A stretch of DNA of 64,000 bases. It comes from Dermanyssus gallinae (Eukaryota > Arthropoda > Arachnida > Mesostigmata > Dermanyssidae). The position numbers were made by a program, and so were the translations under genes. Shown here piece after piece: positions 11,314-23,700 of the stretch. The notes beneath the pieces are model-generated. The model saw only the letters and a program-made list of their open reading frames with translations. It had not been told where the DNA came from and did not search any database. The first letter of the stretch is position 1. Each line of letters opens with the position of its first letter. The stretch lies in NCBI GenBank assembly GCA_003439945.1, contig QVRM01002203.1, forward strand, positions 186,001 to 250,000. Reading direction: 5' to 3'.

Positions 11314-11649
11314 CTGCACAACTAACACATATCGCACTTTCCTTTTAAATTCATTAAAATATTTAAACACTAAGGCAGTCATTTCTTGTACTTTTAAAAG
11401 GTCCAGGCGTTCAAAGAAGAAGACCACAGAGGAGAACAGATGTCGCGAGCGAGCAAAGACAGATAGCCAACGTCGACCATCCGACAATGTTGCATTGTTT
11501 TAACATATCCAGCAACCTGTCTCTGTCTGACGGCAAATTTGCCTAAAAGAATCCGCAATAAACCTGAACCTTTAGTTATTAATTATAGTTTCCATTAATA
11601 ACAAGATTTGCTTGAAATATGGGCAAAATAGTTGTTTAACTTCCTGAAA

Positions 11650-11885
11650 AGTAGATGAGGACTTACTTATTAGTGGTATGCTATAGTTAGTCATATACCA
11701 GCGGAAAAAAAATCCTTCCGTTGGCCCACCAATGAGAATTGTATGCACTATATATGCCCTTTTGTTTAAACGAAGCCTCACAACACATGCGCAGGCTAAT
11801 CCGCCTGGGAGTTGCAACGCGAAGAGTCCACAAAAGTCCGATCCCCTGGAAAACCTGATATTAATGAAGCACGACAACATCTTGG
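11650..11885 (-). other. Exon-like conserved segment of unknown identity
   Basis: On the minus strand a segment runs from an acceptor-like aatatcag to a consensus donor ataagtaagtcc, and it is conserved at 45,850-46,070. The longest frame in copy 1 contains GSDFCGLFALQLPGGLACAC and later ILIGGPTEGFF, faintly recalling the C..W.L.L and RFVGGPDMF blocks of the CD36 exon at 60,314-60,482. In copy 2 the same frame hits a stop early. It may be a relic CD36 exon; the match is too weak to assert. Confidence 0.25.
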
Positions 11886-12519
11886 CTGTACGCATGCATT
11901 AGCTCTCTAATTTTTCATTCTAATTACTTTGCAACCACAAATGAAACTATTATCGATTTGAAAACAAACATGATTTTATAAATAAGCAGTCCTCTGAAAT
12001 GCTCTGAGTATTTGCATTTTGCGATATAACGCTATATGACCGAATTGTATTCCAAGCTTGACGTTACGTCAAGTTTATTTATTGAACCAATCACTCTTAG
12101 TCGAATAAAAACGATACATAGTTAGTCACATCGACATAACAAATGCACATTTTAAAGTTTACTGTCACTCTTGAATAAAATATGCTTTATATATGTGTGG
12201 GCATCATGTATATATTTATCACACGAACAGCAACAAATCATTGTCTCTAGTACGAACAATCTATTAGATTGAGTAGCTTAACTCTGACTAGAAGCACAAA
12301 AAGTACTACCTAAAATGACTTGATTGAATGAAATGACACGCGTAAACCATATTGTAATTTATTCATTGAATAAAATAATTATGGTATTTATATATTTTTA
12401 CTTCGTTTATTGAGTATAATAATTAGATGAATTATATGTTACGACAGATTTAAACCTGCCGCTTAAAACGCCAGAGCTACCAGACGTCTCTTTCCCAGTC
12501 TACAGTTCAGAATATCATT
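11886..12519. other. AT-rich non-coding, end of duplication
   Basis: Homology to copy 2 ends near 12,172. The remaining stretch up to the LINE is AT-rich with no recognised feature. Confidence 0.5.
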
Positions 12520-12633
12520 AAACAATAATAATAATAATAATAATAATAATAGCTTTAGTTAATTTCAATAAATATACAGTCACTTATTGACACGCCTCAA
12601 AAGATCGCTAGCCCTTCCCTAGATTACTTCCAG

Positions 12634-13050
12634 TTGGACTATAAAGTAATTGCGGCTAACACTGCAGCTACCAAATGGCGTTCGTTTTTATCTCATTGTA
12701 ATTCCATCGAATCACAATATACGTCATTTGTGAATGCCATTATATTTCTCATGAAGATGCTTACTCCGTTAGGAAAGCCTAAACCATCTACCTTGCAAAT
12801 GTTCATAGAGGACGCATTTAGGCGCCTACATAGTCTGACGCCATCGTCTCGTGCACACTCGCGCTTATCCACTCAATTGGCACAAGACGCAACCCGCAAA
12901 AGGCGGCTAGAGGAGGCCAACCTAAACATTCGTAATGCTTTTAGATATGCTGGTCGCCGTTTAACACTGCAGTCTAAAGTGGCTCCACTTATAGTGGGCA
13001 AACACACGGTCACAGGGAACTCCGACAAAGCGGCAGCTATGAAAGATTGA
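12634..13050 (+). pseudogene. LINE linker before reverse transcriptase
   Basis: The 138-residue frame resembles the region between endonuclease and reverse transcriptase in CR1/jockey-type ORF2 proteins: TKWRSFLSHCNSIESQYTSF, then basic residues. It ends in TGA at 13,048-13,050, about 100 bp before the palm frame resumes. The broken gap means ORF2 is no longer continuous. Confidence 0.65.
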
Positions 13051-13146
13051 GAGCGTATATGTTCAGCCGTCTGGAATTCCCAACACCGTTAATCAGATCC
13101 CGACCGTTCTCATAAATGACATTATTTTAACAAGGAGAAAATAATA

Positions 13147-14484
13147 GTGCATCTCAACAGCCTTAAGAGAAAATGCTCGCGGACTCCCGACAACCTTCAC
13201 CCAATTTTATTCAAAGAGCTCTCTGTCAGCTTGGCTGAACCATTATCATTGATATTTACTCGCTCCTTCGAAGATGGTGAAGTACCGAGTTTCTTGCGGC
13301 AATCCATTATCACCCCGAAGCACAAAGAGGGTTCTCGTGCAGCGCGAGAAAATTACAGACCTGTGTCTCAATGTTCAATACCTTGTTTGCTAATGGAGAA
13401 AATAGTTGTGGCTGAGCTTTACACATTTCTTGATTCTAAAGACCTGTTGGACTCCTCACAACATGGTTTTACAAAGGGTCGATCAACGGGTACCGAGTTA
13501 CTGGAAGTAGCTCACGATTGGGCGCTGGCCCGAAATCGCAACATCCCTCTGCATGTCGTTGACTTTGATTTTTTACGTGCGTTCGACCGCGTTGACCATC
13601 ATCTGCTCCTGACAAAGATGTCAGCGTTAGGTATCGGCCCCAGAATCATAAACTGGTGCAGAGCATACCTGAGAGGCCGTACATTAGTCGTCAAAGTTGA
13701 GCATAGCTATTTCGCGGTCGGCAGGTGTGTATCTGGTGCCCCGCAGGGCTCATGCTTAAGCCCCATAATGTACACTATATGTGTACAGGATCTCGGGGTA
13801 ATGCTTCGAGATATTGGTGTTACATATAAGCTGTATGCGGACGATCTCAAAAGCTATGTTGAGGCAAAAAACGACAGCAACATAGCTATTCTACAGAAAG
13901 CGATTGATACCGTATCCTTATGGGCAGAAGAAAACCGCATGCAAATATCTACTTCTAGATCTGCCGTTCTCAAGACAATGCCAGATACTATTCAGTATAT
14001 GCTAAACTGCCCACCCATTCCTGAAGTCTCACGCTACAAAGAATTCGGGGTAATCTTCGACCGCCAAATGAAGTTTAGACCTCACATGGCTGAGGTTGTC
14101 AAGGCTGCGTCTCGAATGTGTAATCTCATAATGCGGTCTTTCATTATACAGGACCATAATGTGTACCTAAAGCTGTATCAAACCTTAGTGATACCAAAGT
14201 GGACTTATTGCTGTCACGTATGGATGCCATTCTATAAAAGAGATGTTGACCTTTTGCAGAGCGTGCAGAATAAATTTGTGAAACGAGTTGCGCGCCGGTG
14301 TTGTCTACCACGCGAGCGTATCACATTGCCTAGTGTTAGTGAATACCAATCCCATGCCGATTACCGCATGTTTAAACAACTAGCGCGTCAGCAACTTATT
14401 ACTATATATTTTGTTCTAAGACCAAATAATCTCCTCGCGGCGTTTCCATCCACCCCCACGAGATTGCTCGGGTGGACGTTGTGA
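13147..14484 (+). pseudogene. LINE reverse transcriptase, palm and thumb
   Basis: A 445-residue open frame with the reverse transcriptase blocks in order: SRTPDNLHPILFKEL (fingers), ENYRPVSQCSIPCLLMEKIV, SSQHGFTKGRSTGTELL, DFDFLRAFDRVDHHLL (first catalytic Asp), SGAPQGSCLSPIMYTICVQD and the catalytic box LYADDLKSYVE at about residue 230. A KEFGVIFDRQMKFRPHM thumb motif follows. Catalytic residues look intact. The start is arbitrary because upstream sequence is frameshifted. It once made cDNA for LINE insertion at nicked DNA. Loss of endonuclease and the upstream break make this copy inactive. Confidence 0.85.
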
Positions 14485-14602
14485 ACAACTCATTTGCCTG
14501 TAGGATTGCACGTCGTTCACAGATTCGAAACGACTTTGCTTCTATTGTAATACCCCTTTATCAATAAAGGTGATATGATATGAACTCGTAAGGGCTACGT
14601 AC

Positions 14603-14716
14603 GTCTTCTGTCCAGAATATAGGGAAGATCATCTTTGGCACTTGCTCTGTTTTCAAGGGTATCAGCCTCATATTAACTTGAACCCGCACTCTCATATCAA
14701 CCGTCAAACCGGATCT
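14603..14716 (-). CDS. Gene A exon 7: end of ectodomain
   Basis: Encodes 38 residues, RSGLTVDMRVRVQVNMRLIP, then KMIFPIFWTED, matching CD36 'tGf.l....rlQ.N....p......l......ifPi.Wl.E'. Acceptor tttcag, donor acgtacgt, both phase 0. The next exon should encode the C-terminal membrane helix. The only sequence immediately downstream is the opposite-strand LINE tail about 12 bp past the donor. Confidence 0.88.
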
Positions 14717-17700
14717 CTGAAATAAACAAAAAGCGGATTATTTTACAAACTTGCTAACTACAAGATAGATATATGGTGAGCGCAGTTGTTGGCGGTACGT
14801 TCTAATAATCGGTATCGCGCAACATATGCTACATTCGATTCGTGTTATTGAAAAACAAAGAAATCAACATCAGTAGATAAGTTACTGATGAAGCTACGTC
14901 CGGGGCCGAAGCTTCATGAAGGTAATTGTTAATCAACATGGAAGTCGTTAAAATGCAACTACAGCATTTTATATACAGTCTTATATACAACTTTGCATTA
15001 AACGTATTTAAACTTTGTCGGGCTAACTCTCAGCCAAGATTTAACGTCCACGAGAGTGCTTTTCGCATTGCTTCACAGACGGACCCCCATAAATACAAAC
15101 GTGCAACGGTGCGGCTCGAGCCCGCGCTCCTATATGTGTCTCCTCGGGCTGCGAGGCGCAGGCGAATGCGAATGCACCACGCCACCGGGCTCGACTGCAT
15201 AAAACGTATATCACATATATCCTGCGCCCTTAGTAAGGGCCGTCGACCACGCGCTACCCTGCGCCCTTAGAGAAGCCCATCGACCACGCCAAGCGGCTAT
15301 TAATGAACCCACTGGACTAACCAGGTACGACGCCAAGCGTTCCGCCTACATGACCCTCACCTTTGAACCCCTTTTGAACTAGGCCGGATACTTGTATGGG
15401 ACACCACTATACCCAACTTTTCCCTCAATGGTCGGTTTTGATTTACATAGAGCTGGTTCACGCCACGACCCTTGCGGCAACCAACAAGATGAACAAAATC
15501 GCCGAACTGAATGATGAACAACCGCACAAATCTTAGTATTGGCGGTAGCCTAGGCGGCTACCGAAACGGGGAGTACGAAACGGGGGGTTTGAAACGGGGG
15601 TATTTGTTGAAGGTGATTGTCATTACTCTACTGCTACATACCTCTACTGGAGAAAACCTAAATAAGTCCAGTAACGAGGACACATAGATGCATTTAGACA
15701 ATATCGTGGTTATCAGAGCGTTAAAAAAATCTTACGCCAGAGGACCTTCCATTGACGTCAGCAGGGCAACGCGACCCAATGATGCAGACCAGGGTTAATC
15801 TATGCTTAAACACGTTCACTTAGACAAAATTATAATGAGCTAATGAGTAAAAACGAACATATATTGATAATGACGCCACCGACTGGAAGGGCAATGGGCT
15901 TCTCGAGCTTCTGGAGAATAGAAGCTTGCATTTTGCAAATAGGCGAAATGCAAGCCTTATTTGCTTTAAGCTTGCCAAAGAAGTTCCTATAAAAATAGCA
16001 GACGTCACAAATTGTAAATCTGTGAAAAATGTAATGTAAACGGCATGCTCACATGGAAACTAAGCACAAAACTTCAGGGCAAATATGTTTAACGATACCT
16101 TTGCTATGAAAAAGAATGCGCAAGATAGACCTTTGGACTATCAGAGCTTCGTATAGAGTGGCATAACAAGCTTACAAGCTTACGTGAATGTCAATGTAAA
16201 ACTGATGCTTCTTTACATCCGGATGTAGGCCGCTGACGTTAGCGTACAGTGAACTATCTCCATGAAGAAAGTGAGGCAGGCTTAGCACAACCGGCATTGT
16301 GTAGTTGTACCCGTATCGTAAAGTGATTGTTTTCCACCTGCTTCCGTCGAACGTTCCTTTAACATGCGTCGGTGCAAAGCTAAAGCATCTGTACAGAAAC
16401 AAAACGCAACACATTCGTTGATAGTTAGCAATTTCTTGTTTGACTTGCGGCAAAGATCAATGTTCTGCTAAAACAAACTCTTAACGCATATCAGTACGAA
16501 GACGAAAGTCCCTTTGGATAAAATACGTACTTATCAATTTCGCGGTCTCCGGTGTCACTAAAGATGTCACTGCCACCGCCGTACCGAGCGATTGGTTCAC
16601 CGTTAAAGATGTACCGTTTTTGTAGATACAGAGGCCACGGTTTATAAAGAAAAGGCATGAAAATCTTAACGCTTCTCGGGGGTTCTTCAAAAGCTGGAAA
16701 GAGCTGTCCGTCTGCAATGGAAATAGCGCCGAGGATGAGTTGTTAGCTGCCAATGTAAGCTAAGAGCGTTGTATAAGTAAAAGGGATGATGCTGCAGCTC
16801 GCGGTAAAGTTTGGGTTTTAGTTTACTTTAGCCGATAGGTGGTCTACTAGAGCCGCTCGTCTGCCGCAACCATGACTGGATATTTCCTCCCGCCAAGCTC
16901 CGATATCCAACGAATTCTTGAGAAACATCAGTGTTGGGAAATTTCGAGGAATTAAGAAAACCAATATGGCAGTTTGTATGAGGCAAAGCCATGAGATACA
17001 ACAATAAAGAGACCGTATCTAATTGCTGTAAAGCTATTTTAGAGAAACATTATTGGTATGAAATTTCTAGCAATTAGCAAAAGTGACGTGGCTGTAGTTT
17101 GCATGAGGCGAAGCTATGAGATAAGACAATAAATAGATCGTATCTAATTTTGCTGTTTAACCCTTACGTCAGGTCACGGTTAACAAATGAGAGAAAGAAA
17201 AACGATTAGCGAACTAACTGTTTTTTACGATTCGATCGTTATTAATATGCTGTAATTATCTCACATTGGATAAAAGCGTCGAAGCTATTCTGGGGCCTAT
17301 GTGGATTAAATGTAGCACAAGTGTGAAAAAGACTACTAGCATTTTAGGCTTCAATAGCTATAGAATACTTACTTGTACCTTCTACTTTGTGACATTGATT
17401 TCCATAATGCTCTAAAAACCTGCAAATAAAAACAATCTTGGCAGATATTATTATTGAAATATATACTTAACATAGCGTTTATATTGCGTTGACGGTTATG
17501 CATAAGGTTTCTATTTTGAGTTTAGTAAACTGGCAAAATAAAAAGGTCCACACTAAAGCTCTCTACTAATATCGAAGTGCCTTATACAGCTTACACGGTT
17601 TATGTGTAAACTGAGTTAGCAACAACGACATCATAGTCTACCTGAATTAGCTACTTTATAGACAAATGTCTTTAAATAAAAGATGCATAGATAGTCAATA

Positions 17701-20700
17701 CTTAAATGCAACACTACTCAAAGGTCATGCACTCTGCACAATCAGTACACAGCAGACAAATAAAAATCTAATTTGGATGAAATTAGCACAGGACACCGCA
17801 CGCATATTCAAAAACATTATAGACAAAAGAAGCAAAATTGTATACATTTTGAAAACAATATCACAAAGGCCTCTTTAAATGCTCTGAGCGTGAGATAAGC
17901 GCAGGTTATCACAAGCATGTGTTAGAAACTTTAGAATGTGATATTACATTTTAACAATAACATCACAGCGGCCTAAGAAGGTACCTCGCCGCATAGCCAA
18001 ACGTACCAAAACCTTGGTTTACTACAAATACATTCATGATAGCCATTTTTACAAATTTATACCATCAGTTATATTTGCCTCAGGCCTATCTTCCCGTCAA
18101 TGCTATATGTTTTGCAATATTTGAAAAATAGGCAAATTAGATATTATTGAAAAGCACTTACGTTTTACCATTGAAAGATAACATATTGTTGAGCCTTTTC
18201 GCATCGGTATGCACTAACAAGTACGTGTTATCTATCCGTTCCAGAAAATATGCATACTTGTCATCGTCAGTAGTATACAAAGCTTTATTGCCGTACAGCT
18301 CCACGTCTCTATCGTGGAATCTGTATCAAAACGACAGGAAACAAACATGAACCTGTCTGCTTTGTATCTGTCTGTTTGTACACAATATATATATATATAT
18401 AGGCCCTAAAAAAGTATCATTAATTTTTTTTGTTTAGCTTTTGCCACATTACAAGCATATAACCAATCGTATAAAGACTACAATGCTACATGCTCATAGA
18501 GTAACAGCGGAAACTTTAGTCAATATTTGGGGTCTCAGATTACTTTGAAACACGGGATCTCTTATATTTATATCGTTTTTATTATAATTTAGAAGAATAT
18601 ATATAGTGCTTCACGACGATGCTGCTCGTCGGCCTAGCTGCTCCTTCTGCGCGCCGTAGCCGCTCTATCGCTCATGCCCGTGAGGAAGTCCTGCCCGCCT
18701 CCTGGAGCAAAGGTCCGGGTCCATTCAGTCTCTCATAGTTCCAAGCACTGAGGTCGCGTTACCTCTTTGGATCTCCAGGGACAGTCGCTGGGAGAAGAAG
18801 GCCCTTGTCCATCGTCACCTGCTGTACACCAGGGAACGACCCTTATAGAAGGGTATCAAAGTCATACCGCCGGGGCGCTTACTGTCGTCTCCTGAAAGCC
18901 CAGGTGGTTCCAGGACGCAGAAAATCCCCGCCCTCCGCAGCGATCTTGCAAGTATTTATTGAGGGCAGTGTGTCTTGGGCGCCGGCCCGCTGCGTGAGCG
19001 CAAGACAGGCTGTGTGTGGCGAGTCGCCCGACGGGCTCGCTACAAGAGCATCTCTGTGGCTCAACCAAAGCAGCTCTCAATCTAAGGCCAACGCATATCC
19101 GGGTGGATTGGTCATCAAGGCGGGTACCCAGTGAGTCAGTGGGTAGTTCATGCAACCAGTCGCTTGCTCCTGAGCGAGCGGCAGCTAGAAGGCGTGCCTT
19201 GTCCTGGTCATCACCGCATTCTTCAAGCAGCGAACTAAGCGAAGCTTCGTGGGCCTTCTCGGCCCAGGCACTCTGACAGGCAAGTCTATCGGGACTACGC
19301 GATGAAGCTGAAGTCCAGTCGCTATATCGTCACGAGCCGCCTTGACCATTGCCCGAGCCGCCGGCGGGAGCAGGCGCTGAACATTTTCCGACGTAGCATG
19401 CATCGAGGCAGCCACGGCCGGGCCCGCCAAGGATCGAGCCGAGGGACGACCAAGGCCGCCCATAGAAGTGGGGAGGGCCGCCTGGCGTACCTCTTGTAGT
19501 CGTAAATTTAGACTCAGCACCGTCTGTAGGGCCTCCACCACCTGGTCGTCGAATGGTTGGAAAGGATGGTTCAAATCGCCTGAGCAGTCTATGGACCTTA
19601 AAATATGTACGATGCGGCACGCGGAGAACGACGAGCGAAGCAGGTAGAGTCCCTGGTGGGCTCCAACAAGCGGAAGACGTTCCTGCATCAACCACAATCT
19701 GTCCATCAAGGGGTCGAGTTATCCCGACAACGCAGAGAGCAGAACCGGTGCGCCAACAAGGCTTATTTCGTAGTCAGCACTCTACACCCCGGTAGCAGCT
19801 CGAGCAAGGCACTCAATGAGGGGTCGTCTGGGTCTGTCCCCGTAGCGAACACCTCGCATTTGGCCGTGTTCAGCACCAAACCACTGACTGCCTCGAAAGC
19901 AAGAACTCTGCGCATCTCATCGAACACGTCCACCATCGGTCTACCAAGTGTGTTATCTACTAGGTACTAAGCGTTCAATGGCACTTGAACGAAGTTAACC
20001 AGCTTACGTATCCCCAGGCTGAATAGGGCCGGTCCCAAGGGGTCCCCCTGTTGTATGCCCGATGCCGAAAACAACGTCACGGCGCCAAACAACAGGACGG
20101 ATGGCTCTTTGTACGCGTGTTCCACTAAGGTAAAGAGTTCCGGGACTGTATCCCGAACCGCATCAAGGAGGTAACCCCTACGGATGGTGTTGAATGCATT
20201 TCGAAAATCAGGAGTGCCGTACCGGGAGGATTTGATTGCAAAATGGCTCTTGCTGCATGTACGGCAGTCTCCGCTCCGCCCTGCATGCCAAATTCCAGCT
20301 GGTGCGGTTTAGCTACCTAGGTTTAAACAGGGACTAGAGATACTGCTTACATGGGCGAGTTTTAACATAAACTGGCAATAGGCAGTAGCAGTTAAGTTTC
20401 AAAAAGTTGTCGCTTAGGAAGAGACGATGTTCCTCAAGCTAGGTAATGTCTGGGAGTTACTATAACGTCGCATGGTAGCAGATTTTAAAAGCATATAGAA
20501 AGCAGAGGGCGATAATTCAGTGCATTTTGTAAACACATTTATTTATCTGGGGGTTACTATAACGTTAAATGATAGTAGTTTTTAAAATAGAAAGCAGACA
20601 ATACATAAAGGGTCCGCCCTCTTTAAAATTAACGTAGAACCAATAGCAACATTCCATACATCGCTTATATGGGACAAATAAGGAGAAGTAGATTTACAGT

Positions 20701-23700
20701 TACTTTTTGTAATTGTAGGGGAACTATCTGCGTTGTAGTTTTATCCGTCAATTCATATAACTCTATAATCTAGTGCAAGTGAACGTGTAAATGTTTAGCC
20801 TAAAACAGCCCTGGTCCGCACTATTCGCCAAGCAATGCCAAAATTGAGATCGCGTTGCCCCGCTGTACGTTAATGGAAAGTCACTGGAGTGAGCATTGTG
20901 CGGCTCTCTTTTCTTCAGTAGTTTCTCAAAATCTTGTCAGTTTGGAGTATTTGTTCATCTTGTTCGTTTCCGTTAGGGTCGCAGCGTGACCAGCTCTAAG
21001 TGAACCGAAATCATTGAGGGCGAAAGTGAGTCGATTACGGTGGCGTTTCATATGAGGGTCCGGTCTTGTTCGAAGGGAATAAGAGTCATTCCGTCGAGAC
21101 GTTTGCCGTCGTTTCTGGTTAGTCCAGTTGGTTTCAACGTGTTTAGACAGCCTGCCGTCTTCAGGTACCCCTGCTCATGTGTTATTAATAGCTGTGACGT
21201 GGTCAACGACCTTCACTGAGGGCGCAGAAAAGAGCGTGGTAAGCTTTAGTGCCCACCGGCTCCCCGCGTCGGCATATGTAAGGGTGAACGAGCGGCGTAC
21301 CGAGTCGGAGACCAACACATATTGTAGTGGCATCATCCATTAGGGTTGCCAATGATGCTCTGGGTAGGGCATATTGCCAATCGCTTACATGTTTTACATA
21401 GGTTGTTCTAAGCTGAGCCCTAGTTGAGCCTGTCAGCTTGATCAGTAAGTAAACAAGCGTGTTGATCGGCTAGTAGGACCGACGATTCACTCTGAGATGT
21501 GATGTCTATTGGTGAAGCTCCGAGCACCTCAACCAAACTGCTCGTGACTGGATCTTGTATGGAAGTGATTTCAAGCTGGCCAGCTTGGTCAAGGAACTCG
21601 CAGACGCTGTCGAAAACCTGATGGGTGGCAGCAACAATCGCAGAGAGTGCTAATAATGCCGCGTCTGATAAGCTAAGTCTCCCCCTTGGTTATTGGCAAG
21701 AAAGCCTGTCGTTTGGCGGTACGTCTAGCCTAATCTTGACCGGGTCTAGCCTTGAATGAAACTATAGCAGGGCATGAGGCCTTTACCTGTGTCCCGTTTA
21801 ACTGCTTGACGTTCAACAGGAAAGTCACTGACTATGTTAGAGGTCCAAACGGCGATACTTGACTTGTCACCAGAAATTCTACTTCCAGGGGACAATATGT
21901 AAATTGCCTTGAATAAGGTTAGCAGTGACCCTTTTTCGAAGTTAACGGGCGTATTGCGTTCGGTGGGTTGCCTGCGGAAACGACTTCGAGGGTGCCTATC
22001 GTACTGGCGTTAATATCGTCTCTAAGCTTGTTTAACTGTCCCCATGAAACGGAGCTAATTCTTGTAGAACTAGATCGTGTATGTTTAGAATTTACCCAAC
22101 CCGTGTGTTAGTAGAGCATATTAATAAATAGAATGACTCAGAGAGGAAAAGATGTAGGATAGCAGTGTCCGTTAAGCAGCGCGGGCATTGCCGCTAACCA
22201 AGGCTGTCTAAGCCCGCGCTGCTTAACGAACACTGCTATCCTACATTGGCGAACTCGTAACGGTCGCCGGCCAGTCGTGGGGGTGGTGGACACTACAAAT
22301 GGCGCAGTCGACAGGATCCGCAAGAAAGAAAAGGCAGTGCAACAATGCACACAGGTCTGCCACCCCCACCTCCGGTTCTGCGATCCATGGACCGGCCAAC
22401 AACACCGTCGAGGAAATGGCACCAGGCACGGAGCCGGAGGAAGACGGCGAGGTGACTACGTCAGGATGGTGACAAAGCTGTTCAACGGAGATGTTCAAGG
22501 AACACAAGGGAACCGCCGTTGCCGACGACGAATTAGGCAGCCGTTGCCGGTGAAGACAACGGTAAGTACTTAGCGGCACTGCGGTGACTGGTGGTAACGT
22601 GCAAGCTCGACGTTCGAACCCTGGTGTTGAGGAGCCACCTCATTCTGGGGCGACAAGGCCACAGGTTAGAGAAAAGCTCGTCCTCGAAGAGGCCTTGCGG
22701 GTCGAACTGGACGGCCGCGCTACACGAGAAGAGATGCGTCACGGATGCCAGATGGATCGTAAGAGGAAACGAGTAGGTGAACGAGGTTCGGGAAGCGAAA
22801 GGCCACCGGAAAGAAGCCAAGGCTGTCGGCAGGGCGAGAACGCGGAGCAGGTGGATCGTGCGCGGATGGAAAAGCCACAAGTACGGGACAGGCCCTAACG
22901 GCCGCGTTACACGTGGAGAGGTGCGTCACGGAGGCCAGTGTGGATTGCAGGACGACACGAGTTTGTGAGCGAGGGCCGGCGGAACGAAGCGGACCTAGGC
23001 TGGCGGCAGGGCGAGAACACGGAACGGATGGATGCCAGGCGTGCGGATGGACAAGGCACGAGTACGGGGCCGAAATGTGCCCGGCAAAACAAGTGAGGAG
23101 CCAAAAGTGTGGCAAGTTTGGCCATTTCGGCCGGAAGTGTACGAACGCGGCAGAATGTGCAGGCGATCGGCGTGGAGGAGCAGCCACGCTGGGATCGTTG
23201 GGCCAACGGCGAATGCCTGGAGGCGGCGGAGGATGCACATGAGGATCAGCGAGCGCGAGTGGACGAACCGAAGGAGCACGCAGACAAGAGAAGAACGGCA
23301 GTCGGAACCAGGTTCGTGCGGTCGTGCCCGGCGACTGGGTCAGTATACGGAGGCCAGCCGCCGCCGGGTGCGCCACATGATGAACATGAAGACGACAGCG
23401 CACCGCTCTGAAGGACGTCCACGGCGGGTAAGACGCGCACCAAGCCATTTACGGAGTTCGTGAGTAAAGACGGGATATAATTCAAAACAAGCCTGCGAAG
23501 GGGGGGAAAATGTAGGATAGCAGTGTCCGTTAAGCAGCGCGGGCATAGACAGCCTCGGTTAGCGGCAATGCCGAAGCAAGCTAAATCATGGCGCCAATTA
23601 GAAGATGCCGCCACCTTACTAGCGAAGACGCGGGAAGTCACTAAATGCGCTGGCAATCTGTGAGTATATAAAGAGGCATGAGAATAAATGAGTTAGTGGT

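Larger units (their letters stand above)
1..12172. repeat. Segmental duplication, copy 1
   Basis: This block is repeated in the same orientation at 32,005-46,372. Both copies start with the same sequence (gccaggtcatataac) and homology stops just after the shared block tttaaagtttactgtcactc near 12,172 and 46,372. Shared landmarks in order are a CD36 N-terminal exon, LINE remnants, three exon-like segments, BEL/Pao remnants and TA-rich DNA. Copy 1 starts at the window edge, so its true left end is unknown. Its own changes include extra sequence at about 792-1,288, an R2-like insertion, a 47-bp tandem duplication and loss of about 400 bp near 1,495. Confidence 0.9.
12520..14585 (+). mobile_element. 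CR1/jockey-type LINE, 5'-truncated
   Basis: A plus-strand LINE remnant. It begins at or just after an (AAT)n run (about 12,524-12,550) and ends with an AATAAA-like signal and a TGATA-type tail (about 14,565-14,585). The first ORF part (12,634-13,050) is the linker before the reverse transcriptase and stops early; the palm and thumb are open from 13,147 to 14,484. The tail lies about 12 bp beyond the splice donor of gene A exon 7, on the opposite strand to the gene. The endonuclease is missing. Confidence 0.85.

Noticed and set aside
11188..11503. Frames with long Tyr-Ile repeats
   Set aside because: Translation of a (TA)n microsatellite, not a protein.
16481..16753. Long minus-strand frame over gene A exon 5 (reading SLTVNQSLGTAV)
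   Set aside because: Splice phase and CD36 homology both choose another frame, so this is a shadow.
18147..18350. Plus-strand frame over gene A exon 3
   Set aside because: Antisense to a well-supported CD36 exon.
22533..23656. Pro/His-rich minus-strand frames across the LTR element
   Set aside because: GC-rich antisense frames of the gag region, without motifs.
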